From: Verrucomicrobiia bacterium
Lineage (GTDB): Bacteria; Verrucomicrobiota; Verrucomicrobiia; Limisphaerales; JAUIHU01
NCBI GenBank assembly: GCA_030432175.1
Contig: JAUIHU010000015.1
Coordinates: 1-17,751 of the forward strand
Direction: 5' to 3'
DNA: 17,751 nt
Shown: piece by piece, positions 16,498 to 17,751 of the stretch
Layout of the letters: every line of letters starts with the position of its first letter
Position numbering within the stretch: position 1 is the first letter of the stretch
Notes under the pieces: generated by a model
Databases searched by the model: none
What the model was told of the DNA's origin: nothing
What the model saw: the letters and a program-made list of their open reading frames with translations, nothing else
Program-made: the position numbers and the translations under genes

Positions 16498-16555
16498 GCC
16501 CCACTCGCTGAACTAGGGCTCAGCGTTCCCGGGATTCGCACAGTTTTAATCACAC
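16498..16555 (+). promoter_or_regulatory. Shared intergenic element, copy 2
   Basis: Related to 11902-11960 (23 of the first 28 bases identical, then a matching TTTTAATCACAC end). The dyad is perfect here: CGCTGA (16506-16511) with TCAGCG (16520-16525). It lies 118 bases from the sulfatase 2 start and 67 bases before the esterase start, in a divergent promoter region like copy 1. Confidence 0.6.
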
Positions 16556-16601
16556 AACCTGAATAAAATCAAATATCTAACGGTGTGCTTGCTGTTTTCT
16601 T

Positions 16602-16626
16602 AAGGATTCATAAAATGAGTTCATGA
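16602..16626 (+). promoter_or_regulatory. Ribosome site and three-codon leader minicistron before the esterase
   Basis: AAGGA (16602-16606) is 8 bases before an ATG at 16615 that opens only ATG AGT TCA TGA. Its TGA overlaps the esterase ATG (16623) as ATGA. The ribosome site is thus ideally placed for the minicistron and far (16 bases) for the esterase, which may be translated by re-initiation. Confidence 0.5.
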
Positions 16627-17751
16627 AACTCCGTCATCAATCCAAAGTGTTAAGCTACCTGATTGCAGCGTTTGTTTTTGGTTCAATTTCTCCACTATCC
16701 TGGAGCCAGGAAGCAAGCTCTGTTCCGGAAGATGTCAGAATGGGAGAATTGAAAGATTTAAATGGTTACTTTCCCATGAATCTTCCTGAAACTCTGACGG
16801 AATGGGAAAAACGTTCAGAAGATTTGAGAAGACAACTCAAAGTATTCCTTGGACTTTGGCCTATGCCGGAAAAGTCGCCCATGAATCCAGTGATCCATGG
16901 CCGCATCGATATGGGAGATTACACGGTGGAAAAGGTTTATTTTGAATCTTTTCCAGGATTCTACGTCACTGGCAACTTATACCGTCCGACCAATTCATCC
17001 ATCGGTAAACGTCCGGGAATCCTCTGTCCGCATGGTCACTGGGAAAACGGGCGTTTCATGGACGCTGGTGAGGAATCAGCCGCGCGATCCATAGAACAAG
17101 GAGCTGAAGCAATGGAACCAGGAGCCAGAAGTGTTTTGCAGGCAAGATGCGTTCAATTGGCTCGCATGGGCGCTGTGGTTTTCCATTACGACATGATTGG
17201 ATACGCGGATTCGTTGCAGATCGGATACGGCATCGCACACCGTTTTTCCCAACAACGCCCTGAACTCAATCACCCTGACCGATGGGGAATGTTTTCGCCG
17301 CAGGCAGAATCCAAATTGCAGAACATTATGGGACTGCAAACCTGGAACTCGATCCGCGCGTTGGACTTTATTGAAAGTCTACCAGATGTAGACCCAAAAC
17401 GAATCGGCGTAACCGGAGCCAGCGGTGGCGGAACACAAACATTTATCCTCTCAGCTATCGACCCACGTCCTCAGGTTGCATTTCCAGCTGTTATGGTTTC
17501 AACCGCAATGCAGGGAGGATGCGTTTGCGAAAACGCATCTGGCATTCGAGTTGGCGCCGGGAATGTTGATATTGCGGCGCTGATCGCTCCCAGGCCTTTG
17601 GGTTTGACAGCGGCAAATGATTGGACCGTTGAGATGGAGACGAAAGGATTTCCTGAGCTTAGAGCGTTGTATGGGATGCATCATTGTGAGGATAAAGTGC
17701 ATTTAACCGCCCGGACTGAATTTGGGCATAACTATAATCTGGTCAGTCGTC
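16623..17751 (+). CDS. Secreted alpha/beta-hydrolase esterase (acetylxylan esterase-like), partial
   Basis: The frame is open from ATG 16623 to the right edge (376 codons). A signal peptide covers about 8-28 (LSYLIAAFVFG to WSQ). The alpha/beta-hydrolase core shows an oxyanion-type PHGHW (136-140), the nucleophile elbow GASGG (265-269, Ser267), a candidate acid in AANDW (Asp333) and FGHNY (367-371, His369). Together these suggest a complete catalytic triad before the break. It resembles the large acetylxylan-esterase-like hydrolases found next to sulfatases in marine Verrucomicrobia and Planctomycetes, so a role in deacylating polysaccharide is likely; glucuronoyl-esterase activity cannot be excluded. 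It diverges from sulfatase 2. The start choice depends on the signal peptide and an overlap with a three-codon minicistron. What follows the window is unknown. Confidence 0.85.
   Translation, partial: MKLRHQSKVLSYLIAAFVFGSISPLSWSQEASSVPEDVRMGELKDLNGYFPMNLPETLTEWEKRSEDLRRQLKVFLGLWPMPEKSPMNPVIHGRIDMGDYTVEKVYFESFPGFYVTGNLYRPTNSSIGKRPGILCPHGHWENGRFMDAGEESAARSIEQGAEAMEPGARSVLQARCVQLARMGAVVFHYDMIGYADSLQIGYGIAHRFSQQRPELNHPDRWGMFSPQAESKLQNIMGLQTWNSIRALDFIESLPDVDPKRIGVTGASGGGTQTFILSAIDPRPQVAFPAVMVSTAMQGGCVCENASGIRVGAGNVDIAALIAPRPLGLTAANDWTVEMETKGFPELRALYGMHHCEDKVHLTARTEFGHNYNLVSR

Noticed and set aside
17056..17702. Leftward open frames over the right-edge esterase
   Set aside because: They are antisense to a frame with a signal peptide, GASGG elbow and FGHNY motif.

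Overview
The window looks like part of a Verrucomicrobiota (PVC-group) chromosome. This is inferred from gene content: two formylglycine-type sulfatases with signal peptides, a secreted SASA/CE6-like esterase, a secreted alpha/beta-hydrolase, a membrane-anchored multihaem cytochrome of a type common in Verrucomicrobia and Planctomycetes, and a MoxR-vWA-beta-propeller ternary operon. Base composition is near 50% GC. No rRNA, tRNA, CRISPR array, transposase or integrase was seen.

Layout. (1) 1-1480, minus: 5' part of a multihaem cytochrome c with an N-terminal membrane domain, running off the left edge. (2) 1481-1794: divergent intergenic region with two related hairpins and a 7-bp tandem repeat. 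(3) 1795-2727, plus: secreted SASA/CE6-like carbohydrate esterase whose stop codon lies in an 8-bp repeat array. (4) 2763-10326, minus: a compact five-gene block. In transcription order it encodes a MoxR AAA+ ATPase (with an apparent C-terminal frameshift), a 246-aa bpX-like protein, a vWA-like protein with degenerate MIDAS, a 914-aa bpX6-like TPR/beta-propeller protein and, 11 bp later, a DNA-deoxyinosine (hypoxanthine) glycosylase. Two junctions are 4-bp ATGA overlaps. (5) 10442-17751: an extracellular hydrolase region. Sulfatase 1 (minus) diverges from a glycerophosphodiester phosphodiesterase (plus). That gene converges on a membrane-anchored TPR protein (minus), which lies downstream of sulfatase 2 (minus). 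Sulfatase 2 diverges from an alpha/beta-hydrolase esterase (plus) that runs off the right edge. The two divergent intergenic regions share a related sequence of about 58 bp, suggesting common regulation.

How the genes fit together. The secreted sulfatases, esterases and phosphodiesterase would remove sulfate, acyl and phosphodiester groups from environmental polysaccharides or polyol phosphates. The central block is a recognisable but functionally uncharacterised NTP-dependent ternary system, proposed from comparative genomics to act in biological conflict or stress. Its directly adjoining base-excision glycosylase is the most interesting local association. The strongest sequence oddities are the MoxR frameshift at a CCC run, the shared intergenic element, and two unusual translation starts (sulfatase 1 and the right-edge esterase).
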